Source: Lathyrus oleraceus
Taxonomy: Eukaryota; Streptophyta; Magnoliopsida; Fabales; Fabaceae
Reading direction: 5' to 3'
Length of the DNA: 64,000 nucleotides
NCBI RefSeq assembly: GCF_024323335.1
Contig: NC_066585.1
Location: 83,192,614-83,256,613, forward strand
Shown here: piece by piece, positions 44,701 to 56,867 of the stretch
Layout of the letters: each line of letters begins with the position of its first letter
Position numbering within the stretch: the stretch's first letter is position 1
Translations under genes and position numbers: made by a program
Notes under the pieces: model-generated
Seen by the model: only the letters and a program-made list of their open reading frames with translations
What the model was told of the DNA's origin: nothing
Database searches by the model: none

Positions 44701-45789
44701 CAAAAATGAAGGTGTAAGTGCAAATTAGCAAATTCACCTTATGCATGATGTGCATGATGAACAGTGCACGTGATTATGGTTCAAATTCACTTAAAAATGC
44801 ATTTTGGGGCTATTGGCAATGATAGAATGCTCACATAATTGGCCAATTTTAAATTTTGAAAATTCTCTCCAAAAAACAAGTGAAATATGAAATGATCATG
44901 AGATGATAATTGATGAAATGTAATGCATGATTTGGATAGTAGAAGTCAAGAGAGGAATTTAGCAAAAAGAACCACTTCATTTGGCCATTTGGTTGAGAAG
45001 TTATGCATGTTTGAAGCTCCATGTACACCTTGCCATGTTTTGATCATAATTCCTTAACCACACATGAGAAATGGATGATCTTGGACTTTTTGGAAATGGG
45101 AGAGAAAGATCTATAACTTTCATGTTCAACAAAATTTCATTTGAAGCTTTCTTGATGATGTAATTTGAAGTTGAAGTTAGGTTAAAACCTTTCCATTTTT
45201 GGCAACTTTGAATTATAGGTCACTTTCTATTTTTGGAAAGTTTTGACCTGACTTTATTTTCTTCAATGTTGATGTTTGAAATGTCAAATGAGACTTGTTT
45301 GAACATGAATGAAGTATTTCTAATCACTTCCCACCTCCAAATCCAACAGTTGACTGGGCATTTAACTTGTGTTGATTTTTTAGGGTTTCAGTTGACCTGG
45401 CTATGCTCTGATGAAATTCAAGCCTCTACCACTTGGGATCTTGATTCAAAATGATATCATGGCTCATATGAACTCTTATGAATGATCATGGTGCCCAAAT
45501 TCTCAAGAATGGCCACCATCTATTGCTCAATGAATGCCTTTGACTGTCTTGACCTAAGGTTGCTTCATCTGCAAGGCAAAGGTTAAATGACATATTTTTG
45601 TACTTTTGGTTAGTGGTAAAGAGAAAAGAAATGATATACATATGCAAAACATGCTTGATGATCAAGAATCACTCTCAGAAGAAAACCCACCCATAGGGAA
45701 GGAAGCAAGGTGCACAATGATCCTTGAGGCAATGGAATGTCATGATATGATGCCATGAGGGATCTTAGGGACAAAATTGGGGTCTTACA

Positions 45790-48700
45790 GATGCCCCTAT
45801 TTAAGGTCATTCTAGCCGGAGGAGTGAAGTTTAGAAATCTTCATCTCGACGCGGTAGAATGGGCTTAAATAACAGTAATGAGACAAATTTTGGTCCCTAA
45901 GAGACCTCATGATGCAGATGTATGTGTGCAAAAGACACAAAACTCTGTGGTGAGTATGGGTCCACAAAGAAGAAAGGACGATCCATCGGAGTAATACACT
46001 CACCAGGAACAGAGACTCGAACAAGACTCTCATGGGGATAATGAAAAAGAAAAGAAAGCGTGAGCAGGACACGACTCTGAATTAGGGAAACAAACTGACA
46101 CTACGTGAGCAGGACACGACTGGACTGGAGACCTCACTGGGGAGTGAAGGACTCAAACTGGGGACAAAGAATTCAAAAGGAAGACACGTCCATTGGAAAG
46201 ACTCCAGCTGACTCAAACTATCCACAAAGGATACTCCGGATGAAAATCCGGACTCGGACCAGGAAAAAGATTCACAAAGAACCTCCCTGCCGGGGGGAAA
46301 TTGCATATATTAGGGAAAACGCCAATACGGCAACAGGGTAAAATCACCACAGGAAACCCCACTGGGGAAGCACCAAAGAAAAGGGATGTTACCGGTATAA
46401 GGGTAAGAGATATCAATCAACCAAACATCTGAGAAAGACCTGAAAAAGGTACATCAACTCAGGAAAATCTGACTCCACAAGGGACCAAGGTCATAATAGG
46501 GAGCAGAAAGGAAGGAACACCAGGGATACCGGCTACTGGGTATATAATAGGTGACCGACCAAGGCGTGAATTGGTTTAATATGCCAAAACACTCATCATC
46601 CGAAAGGAGGGCTTGAAAAAGCAAATCGACTTACAGGATGGACATTCGAATCCACAACGGGAAGACGAATCTTACTCAATTAGGGACACAAACCCAAAGA
46701 GTGCATGAGATATAATATCCATTACCGTCAGAACATGGATAGTATACTCGCATGGAAGGAAACACCAGGGATACCGGTTACCGGGTATATAATAGGTGAC
46801 CTACCGAAAACGTGGATTGGTATATATGCCAAAACACTCATTATCTGAAAGGATGGATATTCGATTCTACAAAGAATACGAATCTTACTCTACTGGGGAA
46901 AATCAACAAAGGACTCCAACCAAAGAGCGCATGAGATATATTATTCATTACCGTCAGAACGTGAAGAGACAATCATTACCAATAAGGTAAATGAAAGACA
47001 ACTCACAAGGGATAAATTGCAAGCATCCGGCAATTATCCAACAAAGAATATTCGCCTCCTCAAAAGGAAAAACACGAATCTTACTCGACTGGGGAAACAC
47101 AACAGGCTTCGACTGAAGAGTGCATGAGATATATTATCCATTACCGTCAGAACGTGGATAACATACTCGCATGGAAGATTATCCACAACCGGCTACTGGG
47201 TTAATAAAGGATAAATCGACCGAAAAGAAAGGCATCGGGATACCAGAACTAGGTATATAATGATGACCGATCAAAGGGAGCAACAACATTACCAACAAAA
47301 AGGGTAAATGAAAGAAGACTCACCGGGGATAAATTGCATAAACGGCAATTATCCACAAGGACTTGCTGGCGACTTCAAAGGGGTAACATTGCAAGCATAC
47401 GGCAATGATCCAGAAGACTACTGGAGATACAATTGCTAGCAACCGGCAATTGTCCAGGAGCAAGGAAGGAATATCAACATCGAATCTCGAATGAAGATAA
47501 CCACAAAAAGAAACCATCATCGGTTAGGATGAACAACAAGGTTAACTCTGCAAAGGGGAGAAATCAGGGTTTACAACTACCGAATACAGGGTAGAAGACC
47601 AAAAAATCTGGCTGAGGATAAAATTGCTAGCATCCGGCAATTATCCACAAGAAAGCACAGACTCCGTTGGGGATAAAACCACAACAGCACAAAACCCAAC
47701 ATCAAACAGACCGAACCACCAAGGTTACCTCTGCTAGGGGAAAAGAGATAGGACTTACAACTACCGAATACGAGGTAGTAGCCATCAACTCTGATGAGGA
47801 TAAAAAGAATTAGGGTTTACATCCACCGAATACTGGGTAGAAAACCAACAATTCCGCGTGGGGAATGAAAGAACCACAAACCCGCACAGGAAACAAAAAA
47901 GGGTTTATAACAAACCACCCACTCTTGTCGAGGAATAAAAGGTATATAACCACAAATTCCGCCAAGAAGGCAAGAAACCTAGGACTTACAACTACCGGTA
48001 TAAGGGTAGAGGCCCAAAAGATTCCGCTGGGGATAAAAAGAATCATTGCCAGTTACTGGGCAGTTCATTCATTTATTCCACAGGGAAGCACAAGAAACAG
48101 TAGACAAATAGCCAATTCGGGATCGATCCGAAAAGACTGACTGAATCAAGACTCGTCCTAATAAGGATATAACTCAATAGGAACATCCATCCCAATATAT
48201 GTATTGGGAGGAAACGGAAGAAACCGTCATCCACGAGGACATATCTCAGTGGGGAACGGCAAAAGAAAAGACAGACACTTTCTGCTTATAGGGCTGACTC
48301 TATATTAAGATTAAACACCCGACATCTGCCTGGGAAGATCTATTGGAAAGATCTATAACCCCCATCAGCAGGAGACAACAAACAAAAGATATATGGCAAA
48401 ATGCAACATGAATATCTGAATGTTTATGAGTATGCATGAATATGCGTAATTTATGTTTCATGAATGCTGACAAAATAGACATATCTAACACAAACAAGTT
48501 GAGGAATCAAAGGCCCGGTACTATACTTCCATGGAAAAAATCCAACTGGAAAACCAATCTGCTGGAGATCCATATGCTAAAAAGCAAAAAAATCTGCGGG
48601 GAGGCAAAAGATCAGAGATATCGGGAAATCACCAAATCTCTGAGTGATGGATCAACAACCCAACCCTACTGAGGATCAAGAGAGATTTCAACAGGCAGAA

Positions 48701-49900
48701 ACTGCCACAACACAACAATTCCGTCGAGGATACCAACTCCGGCGGGGACTCTAAGAAAACATGTAGATACAAATCCACCAAACCACACATCTACTGGCGG
48801 CTTCTACTGGGAAATCCACGAGGAATTCACTGGAGACGCAGAGGAGAGTTGGGGATCAACCACCAAATTCTGACTCTTCTGGGACAACAACCACAATTGC
48901 TGAGGAGGAAAATACTCACTGCTCTACTGAAAGGATAAGAGGTAAAAAACCTCAACTAGCGTTCTGATGGAGACACAGCACAAATGCCGTACATACCAAT
49001 AACAACTCTACAGACTATGCTGAGAAAAATGGATGAAGTACTGGGATATCAACCCATCAACCACTGAATCTTCCAAAGAAAACCATCCATGTTGGGGGAG
49101 AGACTACTGCTGGAGAAAACCATGAAGTCTTTATCAAACACTCTGCTTAGGGAACAACCTCAACAAAAGCTCCGCTGGGGGAACAAACCCAACAGAAGCT
49201 CTGCTTGGGGAACAACCCCAACAACAGGTCTGGAGAAAGAGGATACAACCAAGCCAGGAATATGAACAATGTCTTACCTGTTGGGAATCGTGCCACCCTT
49301 GGGAGAGCACTGAGAAATTCTTAAGTATCCTTTCATCATTATGAATATTCACTTTGTTTAAAACAACAATTTGAAAAATTTATTTGTTTAAAACAATGAC
49401 ATTTTATCAATTTAAAACATGCAAAACATTTGTTGAATTGAAACAAATAAGAGTGCAAATAAATGGATAAAAGCTCAAATTTATTTGATGGAATGGTAGC
49501 CTGCAAATGGCAAGACTCCATAGATCTGTACAAATTTGAAATCAGTGATATATATTGGAAAAGGGCTACATTGAACATAATGATCCTTTCTCTACCAATT
49601 TGAATCTCGATGTATTCGAAGCTTCAGTTGATGACGAATCGAGAATCTCTGACGAACAGACAGCTGTGGAACAGAAAGTCTTGTCAGGATGCAGTTACTT
49701 GCCAAATCCCTAATTTTTGCCTAGATTGCCCCAGGGTGAGGTACTCAATCTAGCGGGATGCAAACATATTCTTTTTTCATGTCTCTAACTTTTTCCTGGA
49801 TCGCCCTTTCGGGTTCTCCACCGAGACGCTCATTTTTGCCTAAGCTGCCCTTTCGGGTTTTTAACTTAGCGAGCTATTCTGTTTTTCATATACTTTTTTT
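45790..49900 (-). other. 3' UTR of Ogre element C with three kinds of repeats
   Basis: No gene is visible in these 4.1 kb. Units of about 200-245 bp recur at 46514, 46757 and 47226 (gggataccggctactggg, ttaccgtcagaacgtgg). Then 60-80-bp units with ccggcaattatcca run from about 47300 to 48060. GCTGGGGA-type units (attccgctggggata, ctccgctgggggaac) end near 49240. From 49340 it joins the conserved Ogre block. The repeat sequences differ from those of A and B. Confidence 0.8.
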
Positions 49901-50572
49901 TTAGGCAAAGTATTTCTTGACTGCATCTGAATTCACAGGACGAGTGAAATCCTCCCCATCCATTGTTGTAAGCATCAAAGCACCGCCTGAAAAGGCTCTC
50001 TTAACAACATATGGACCCTCATAGTTTGGAGTCCACTTGCCCCTGGAATCGGGCGCGAAAGACAAGACTTTCTTGAGCACGAGGTCACCTTCTCGGAACA
50101 CACGAGGCTTGACCTTCTTATCGAATGCTTTCTTCATTCTCTGCTGATATAACTGACCATGGCACATGGCAGTCAATCTTTTCTCTTCAATCAAATTCAA
50201 CTGGTCGTAACGACTCTGAATCCATTCAGCATCAGTCAACTTGGCTTCCATCAAGACTCTCATTGATGGGATCTCCACCTCTACTGGGAGAATAGCCTCC
50301 ATGTCGTAAACAAGAGAGAAAGGGGGTTGCCCCTGTTGAAGTGCGTACAGATGTACGATATCCATGCAAAGCAAATGGCAGCATCTCGTGCCAATCTTTG
50401 TACGTAACTGTCATCTTCTGGATAATCTTCTTGATATTCTTATTAGCAGCTTCAACAACCCCGTTCATCTTAGGTCTGTAAGGAGAGGAATTATGGTGTG
50501 CAATCTTGAATTCAGCGCACAACTCATCCATCATCTTATTATTCAGATTAGATCCATTATCAGTAATGATCT
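49901..50572 (-). pseudogene. Ogre C pol, integrase C-terminal part, truncated and frameshifted
   Basis: The minus-strand translation matches A pol from the second catalytic Asp segment (ITDNGSNLN) through EAANKNIKK to the GPY segment and YFA terminus (stop at 49901-49903). A one-base gain in a G run near 50318 shifts the frame between the two open pieces (50572-50232 and 50374-49901). Coding is cut at 50572 where LTR D begins, preceded by gatct. Otherwise it is well preserved, so C is younger than E. Confidence 0.88.
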
Positions 50573-50959
50573 TGTCGCACCTCGGAAAAATGGGGATACG
50601 ACTACAAAGCGAAACGCAATCGCACGCTCGCAATGATGGATTGAACAGAGTCGCCACCGAACTTTATTTATTCCCAAAATGGAAAAGGGAAAATATCGAT
50701 AAAACCCCTAAAAGAAAGGATAAGATATGGTCATCGTAACCAATATCAGGGTTCGGGAGTCGGTTACGCAAGGGGAAGGTATTAGCACCCCTCACGTCCG
50801 TTGTACTCAATGGGAACCATTAGGTTAGTTGTGTGCGTTAGTGTTAGTTGAAATATTAGGCTTTTCGAATTATTAGGTGGGAAAAAAAGAAAGGATGAGA
50901 AGAGAATGTTTTTGGATTTTTGACGAAGGACTAAACCTAAGTTTTTTTTATTAGTGGGC

Positions 50960-51026
50960 CTGACAAGATTTATAAATCCTGCTCCTACGTATCTCAAAAG
51001 AGAAATCAAGGCTTACGTAGTTCTGG
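50960..51026 (-). other. Double-hairpin module in LTR D
   Basis: GATT-tata-AATC, then CTACG, TCTC-aaaa-GAGA, CGTAG and a TTCTGG end. It has the same layout as in A, B and C, with shorter stems. Confidence 0.6.
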
Positions 51027-51308
51027 GTAGAAAAATGTTTGTTTGTTGGTCGATTTTAGCGAAAGCTATATTGTATTAATCGACGAAAACATTGTTTTAC
51101 CCAAAACAGATGAGGAGTGGACGCATACCACACATCGAACGGATTTATAAATCTACATTCGGAAAAGCGTCATTTATCTCTACTCAACAATCATGGCCGA
51201 AACATTGTTTTGTATCACTTAAGACAATATATCTTTCATTTATGAAAAAGATTTTGATTAATCGCACGGCGGCGAGAAAAGAGTTCGTTTGGTTGGATGT
51301 ATTTTGAG

Positions 51309-51790
51309 TGATGGCGAGAACTTGGATGAGCGAGATATACATCTCGAATCCTAGCCTCAGGAGTACACGGTATACACCATGTTCCATTTCCATCTTTATT
51401 GGCAAAAGTGTTTAATAAGCATTAAGTGTTTTTGAATTTGATTGGGAAAGGGTTCGAAGAAACCGCATTGACAATTTTAGACGATAGCGAGAACTTTTAT
51501 GAGCGAGATATACATCTCGAATCCTAGTCTCAGGAGTGCATGGTATACACCATGTTCCATTTCCACCTTTATTGAAAAAGTGTTAAATAAGAATTAGGTA
51601 TTTTGAGTTTTTGTTGAAAAAAATGACTTGACACTAGATCAAGTATTGATGGATGTTTTAAGAGAAATTTGAATGAGTGTTTGAGAGAGCAAAGTGGATA
51701 AGTTTGGATGATGGCGAGAGCTAGGATTGGTGAGATATACATCTCGAATCCTAGTCTCAGGAGTGCGTGGTATACACCACGTTCCACTTC
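51309..51790. repeat. Three repeat blocks with paired hairpins in LTR D
   Basis: Blocks start near 51309, 51482 and 51713. Each holds a GAGAT-atac-ATCTC hairpin and, 20 bp on, a second around atac: CATGGT/ACCATG in block 2 (51539-51554) and CGTGGT/ACCACG in block 3 (51766-51781). Block 1 is imperfect. Confidence 0.75.
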
Positions 51791-52800
51791 CATCTTTATT
51801 GAAAAGGTCTTAATTATGAATTAATATTTTTTGAGTTTTTGATTATGAAAAATGCCTTGACGTTGGATCAAGCATTTGATGAAAGTTTGAAAGAAATGGA
51901 ATGGAATAGGAGGGAGAAATGAGTTGATTTGTTTATTGAGAAAATACTCGACATTGGATCGAGTCATATTTTTTGTATTTTTTAGAAATGGTGGATTTTA
52001 CTCTTGTGTTAGTATCTAAAACAAATAGAGAAATAAAACAATACAAAATTATATACACATTGGGGAAGTGGGGTACATTTTGTCAAATGGGGATTCAAAA
52101 TCACGAAATAATTAAATCAGGCCCAAACAACAAATGATGTGAAATATGAGTGTAAGTGCAAGTGAACCGGCTCATTGTAAGAAAGCCCAAGAGTAAGCTA
52201 TGTGAGGTTGATGGCGATGCTCAAAAGCAATCGACTTACAAGGGTGTGGAAATGGGCTCGACATTGAATCGAGAAAAATATGATTTTAATCGTTTTAAAA
52301 TGGTTTTGAATGAATGATGAAATTAAAAGAAAGCAGATCAACCATGAGTATAATAAAAACATAAACATAAAATAAAATGCTAAAAGAAAATAAAATTCTA
52401 AAAGAAAAAAAAAAGCTAAAAGAAATAAAATGCTCAATACGGGTATCGAACCCACTACACTAAAGACCATAGAAACCACCCCTCTCCACCAGGCCACTTA
52501 TGACTAGTTGTTATTTTGATGCTAGATTGGATAAATAAACTAAAATGGATTAAAAATTGGAATTAAAATAAAAAAAACTAATAAAAAAAAGAAATCTGTT
52601 GGGCTACCATAATTAAACCCAGCCGCTTGGCTGTTGGGTTTTAGAGGCGGGTGAGTTGGGAATAGTAAAAAAAAATGGAATCATTGGTAAATACCAATGT
52701 TAATGTCTACTGGAAACACTCCAAGGTCACTTAAATGGAGTTAAATGATTTTTAAACATTCCTAAGTTAAATAATAAAAAAGGAAAATGAAAGAGCTAGC

Positions 52801-53560
52801 GTTCGATGAACTGAACTCTTCCTCTCTCAAATTCTCCATCGCTCTCATTCTGTACCACACATCTCTCACGAACTCGTCTCTCTCCCAATTGTTTCCTTAA
52901 TCGCTCCCTTAATCGCTCTCTCCACTAAATAATCTCACTCAATCGTTACCATCACGTCTCTCTCAATCGTTACCATCACGATCTCACACCCGAAGGCGAG
53001 CTACGATCAAAGATAAAAAGGAAAATCCCCAAACGAAAGCTCACCTTCGGCGACGACAACGGCTCAGGTAAATCTCGAATCTTCTTCCCTCGCCTCTTTT
53101 ATCCCGATTTGGCTTTGATTTTGGAATTAGCTTTATTCCCTTGAAATCGCGGCCGCCTCCGAATTTTAGGGTTTTGTTTTCAAATTCTCTCTGCCTCCCT
53201 TAAATTTCGTTGTCCTCACTCACTATTTATCCCTCACGAATTAGGGTTTTCAGGTTTGGTCTGGTGGAGTTCAAAAGGGGAAAATTCCAGAAGCGCTTTT
53301 CGTGCTCAGAATCGAGCTTGTCCTATTTGATGCTAGATTTGGAATAGGTAATCTGAGCTCAAACTTTCTCCAATTGTTTTTGTCTTAATGCCGAATTGGG
53401 ATTCTTTCTGAAATTCTACAGCTTTGCTAATTACCTGTACTTTTTTACTACAGTGAAATTTCGGGTAACCTGGAGGCTGTGGACGAGGTTGAGGCTCAAC
53501 ATAGGCCCGCTGGTATTGATCTTGGTTTGCTTCATGTTGCAGGACTAACTCTGTTTGGCT
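52801..53560 (+). other. Gene-derived segment resembling a spliced 5' UTR
   Basis: A pyrimidine-rich stretch (52815-53000, ctctctc-type) is followed by CAG/GTAAAT at 53067/53068, a T-rich interval and TTTTCAG/G at 53253, then AG/GTAATC at 53347/53348 and TACTACAG at 53453. This is the base pattern of short plant 5' UTR exons and introns. No long ORF follows: 53454-53570 reads briefly and ends. I cannot name the gene. It could be part of LTR D, a captured fragment or a host remnant. Confidence 0.4.
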
Positions 53561-53922
53561 TTAATTCGAAATAGTTTGGTAGGCTGACATGATGTAGTCC
53601 AATTCAACCATCCATTTTTCATCTACAGAGCCAAGGGAGGAGAACTGATAAACAAGGGGAGATTCTTTAAACTCTTCATCAAATGTACATTCTTGGAGCA
53701 CAGAACGAAGCTTCATATGACCCCACCTTTTCAAACCATTACCAGAATGATATCCAGGTACAGATGCAATTAATCTAACCATTGCATCACTATAATCAAA
53801 CTTCTTGAAAAATGATGGACATATGCTAAAGTTTCCGAGGGATGGAAGATTAACAGAGAATTCCGGCCACTTCAGTGCACTGAGATATTCAGCCAAATCA
53901 TTTTCAAATCCGGATCCCTTGC
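53561..53922 (-). pseudogene. TDP1: Tyrosyl-DNA phosphodiesterase 1 (TDP1) gene fragment
   Basis: About 120 codons on the minus strand match plant TDP1, with motifs DLAEYLSALKWPEF, RLIASVPGYH, WGHMKLR and YQFSSLGS. TDP1 is a nuclear enzyme that removes topoisomerase I peptides from DNA ends with two HKD-type half-sites. This stretch lies between the half-sites and contains neither catalytic His/Lys. The reading frame is clean but stops at 53561 after unrelated residues, and on the other side it is cut by the Athila LTR at 53923. It carries no visible intron, so it may be one large exon or a retrocopy. It is not functional as seen. Confidence 0.82.
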
Positions 53923-55658
53923 TGATCGCGACTTTATGAGTCGAATTTGGGGTACAAACTGCAAGTGCACAGTTCTATCGCGTAGTTTTAAAAGATATCG
54001 ATCCCACAGGGACTTATGAATCGATATACCGTTTTCTAAGGTTACTTCGTAAAGCTAAGGCAGGTAATATTTGATTGTTTGGGGGAAAAGCTAAAACTAA
54101 AAATAAGATCTAAATTAAATATCTAATAAGCGGATATCGGTATGCAGTTCGTCGTAATTAGGGAATCAATTCTTTGTTGGTTTCTTGGTTTTAAAATGAA
54201 TCCTTTCAGTTGACACTATTGATTAAAAGTTTTATCTCAAACTCTCGCTCTGTTGAATAAACTATGATTTTATATTAACGTAGCTGTCACTTATTAGTTA
54301 AGTCAAAAACCACTCTTTGAAAACAATAGGATCCGTAGAAACTCTTTTTAAGAAAACACTAATCGTTTAAACACCCTTATCTCAAACTCTCGCTCTGTTG
54401 ACTTAGGTTATACAATTAAATTCAAATGCTTAACTCTCGTCCTCACATTCAACCTTTAAAAATGATTTTTGAAAAAGATTAGAATTTAATTAACTCTAAA
54501 AATTGCTCTCGCCCTGATCTAGAATTAATGTCCAATTTACACTGTCCAGTCAAAACCTCAAACTCTCGCTCTATTGATTTTAACTTCTTTATGTCTTTTA
54601 CTTTCGTACAAAAACCTTGTTACTAAACCTGTAAATTGAGACCATAAAAAGAGTGATTTTAATTTTAAATTTAATTAAACCAACTTAGTTTTGATTCCTT
54701 CATTCCGCTTACTCTACATACCGATACCTAAATAAATTAGCCAGACATGCTAAACAGGTCTAAATAATTATCATGCATAAACAAACTCATCTCAGGCAAA
54801 TAATATAATTCAACAATAAAATAGGGCATATATAAATTTAAACAACAATTAAAGAACCTGTGAAATTAAATAGCAGTCTTGAACACTCCACCACAGGCCG
54901 GTTGGATTTGTTCTTGAATTCTTCAATCAAACAGAAAAAAAATAAAAGCGAAGGAATAAAAAAAACTAGATTCTAACGTAAGGTTAGATCCGGTAAAAGG
55001 TACACGATAGTTTCCGGTGTAGAAACTATTGTGCGAAAAAGAATTAACTAAGTGCTGAAAAGGAAAATAGAAATTGCAAAGGAAACAATATAAAAATTGC
55101 AAAAGTAATGCTGTAAAAATGTGCTTGTACTGCTGGAAGGAAAAAATTGCGAAAAAGCAAAAACGGCGAAGAAGTCTGGAAAAAGCGTGGAACCTCTGCA
55201 GGGTTTGCAAAGCTGATATTTATACTTGTACTTTCTATAACGGTTTCCAAAAGTAATCCGCGTCAAAGGTCTTCACGTGGCGAATGGTTAGGCGTGCAAA
55301 TAGGACTCAACGTCTCTGAAGCCAAAAATATAGGGGAATGGTGTGACGTCCGTCACACCATGTGTGACGCTCGTCACACAAGCGTGCAAAGCGTGACGCT
55401 CGTCACAGCCTTTGTGACGCTCGTCACAGGCACAGCGCCTGTGCTTTTGGGCTGGGCTTTGGCTTTTGATATTTTCTTCTTTTCATTCCTTTTTGCACCT
55501 CCTTTTCTTCCTTTTTTACTTGTGCTTCAAATAAACCACCTGAGATAAATAGAAAGAAAATACCGCGTAATATCTAATAAAATAAAATAAATTGAAGTAA
55601 ATAATAATATAATTTAATTAAATTGAGTCCTAGAATGTGATACTATTTCATGTTATCA
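53923..55658 (-). repeat. 3' LTR of the Athila-type element, 1736 bp
   Basis: On the minus strand it starts TGATAACATGAAATAG (55658) after the polypurine tract and ends AAGTCGCGATCA (53923). Four palindromes lie at 55341-55430. The ORFs inside (54923-55266, 55147-55548) have no recognisable product. Confidence 0.82.
55341..55430. repeat. Four GTGACG-nn-CGTCAC palindromes in the Athila LTR
   Basis: GTGTGACGTCCGTCACAC (55341-55358), TGTGTGACG-CT-CGTCACACA (55361-55380), GTGACGCTCGTCAC (55393-55406) and another at about 55412-55428. The 20-base unit at 55361 recurs unchanged at 58477-58496. Confidence 0.9.
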
Positions 55659-55671
55659 AACTCCCTCATAC
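55659..55671 (-). other. Polypurine tract of the Athila-type element
   Basis: The minus strand reads GTATGAGGGAGTT immediately before the LTR start TGATAAC. Confidence 0.8.

Positions 55672-56867
<1,196 letters not shown>

Larger units (their letters stand above)
40221..45789 (-). repeat. LTR C of an Ogre-type element (3' LTR), 5569 bp
   Basis: The left end is TGTAGCGGTG at 40221, the right end is CTTACA at 45789, followed by a polypurine-like GATGCCCCTATTT (antisense). It is homologous to the other Ogre LTRs at the left end (gagtcgccaccg, gggaaggtgttag) and in the tract near 42000-42350 that matches 16240-16640 of LTR A. It contains a paired-stem module, a minisatellite, and the minus-strand GTATATA (44641-44647) followed by a C/A-rich leader. 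No gene is seen; the ORFs at 42712-43047 and 43732-44133 are AT-rich frames without similarity. Confidence 0.88.
50573..52800 (-). repeat. LTR D, Ogre-type, truncated at its inner side
   Basis: Starts TGTCGCACCTCGG and carries the shared terminal features (gagtcgccaccg, tcgggagtcggtt...ggtattagcacccc). It inserted into C integrase, with flank gatct. No right LTR end, polypurine tract or internal region is found, so the right boundary (about 52700-52800) is uncertain. Three repeated blocks lie at 51309-51790. No gene is visible; the ORF at 52198-52497 is low complexity. Confidence 0.72.

Noticed and set aside
53454..53570. Short plus-strand reading frame after the last acceptor-like site
   Set aside because: Too short, no similarity, and it overlaps the end of the TDP1 fragment on the other strand.
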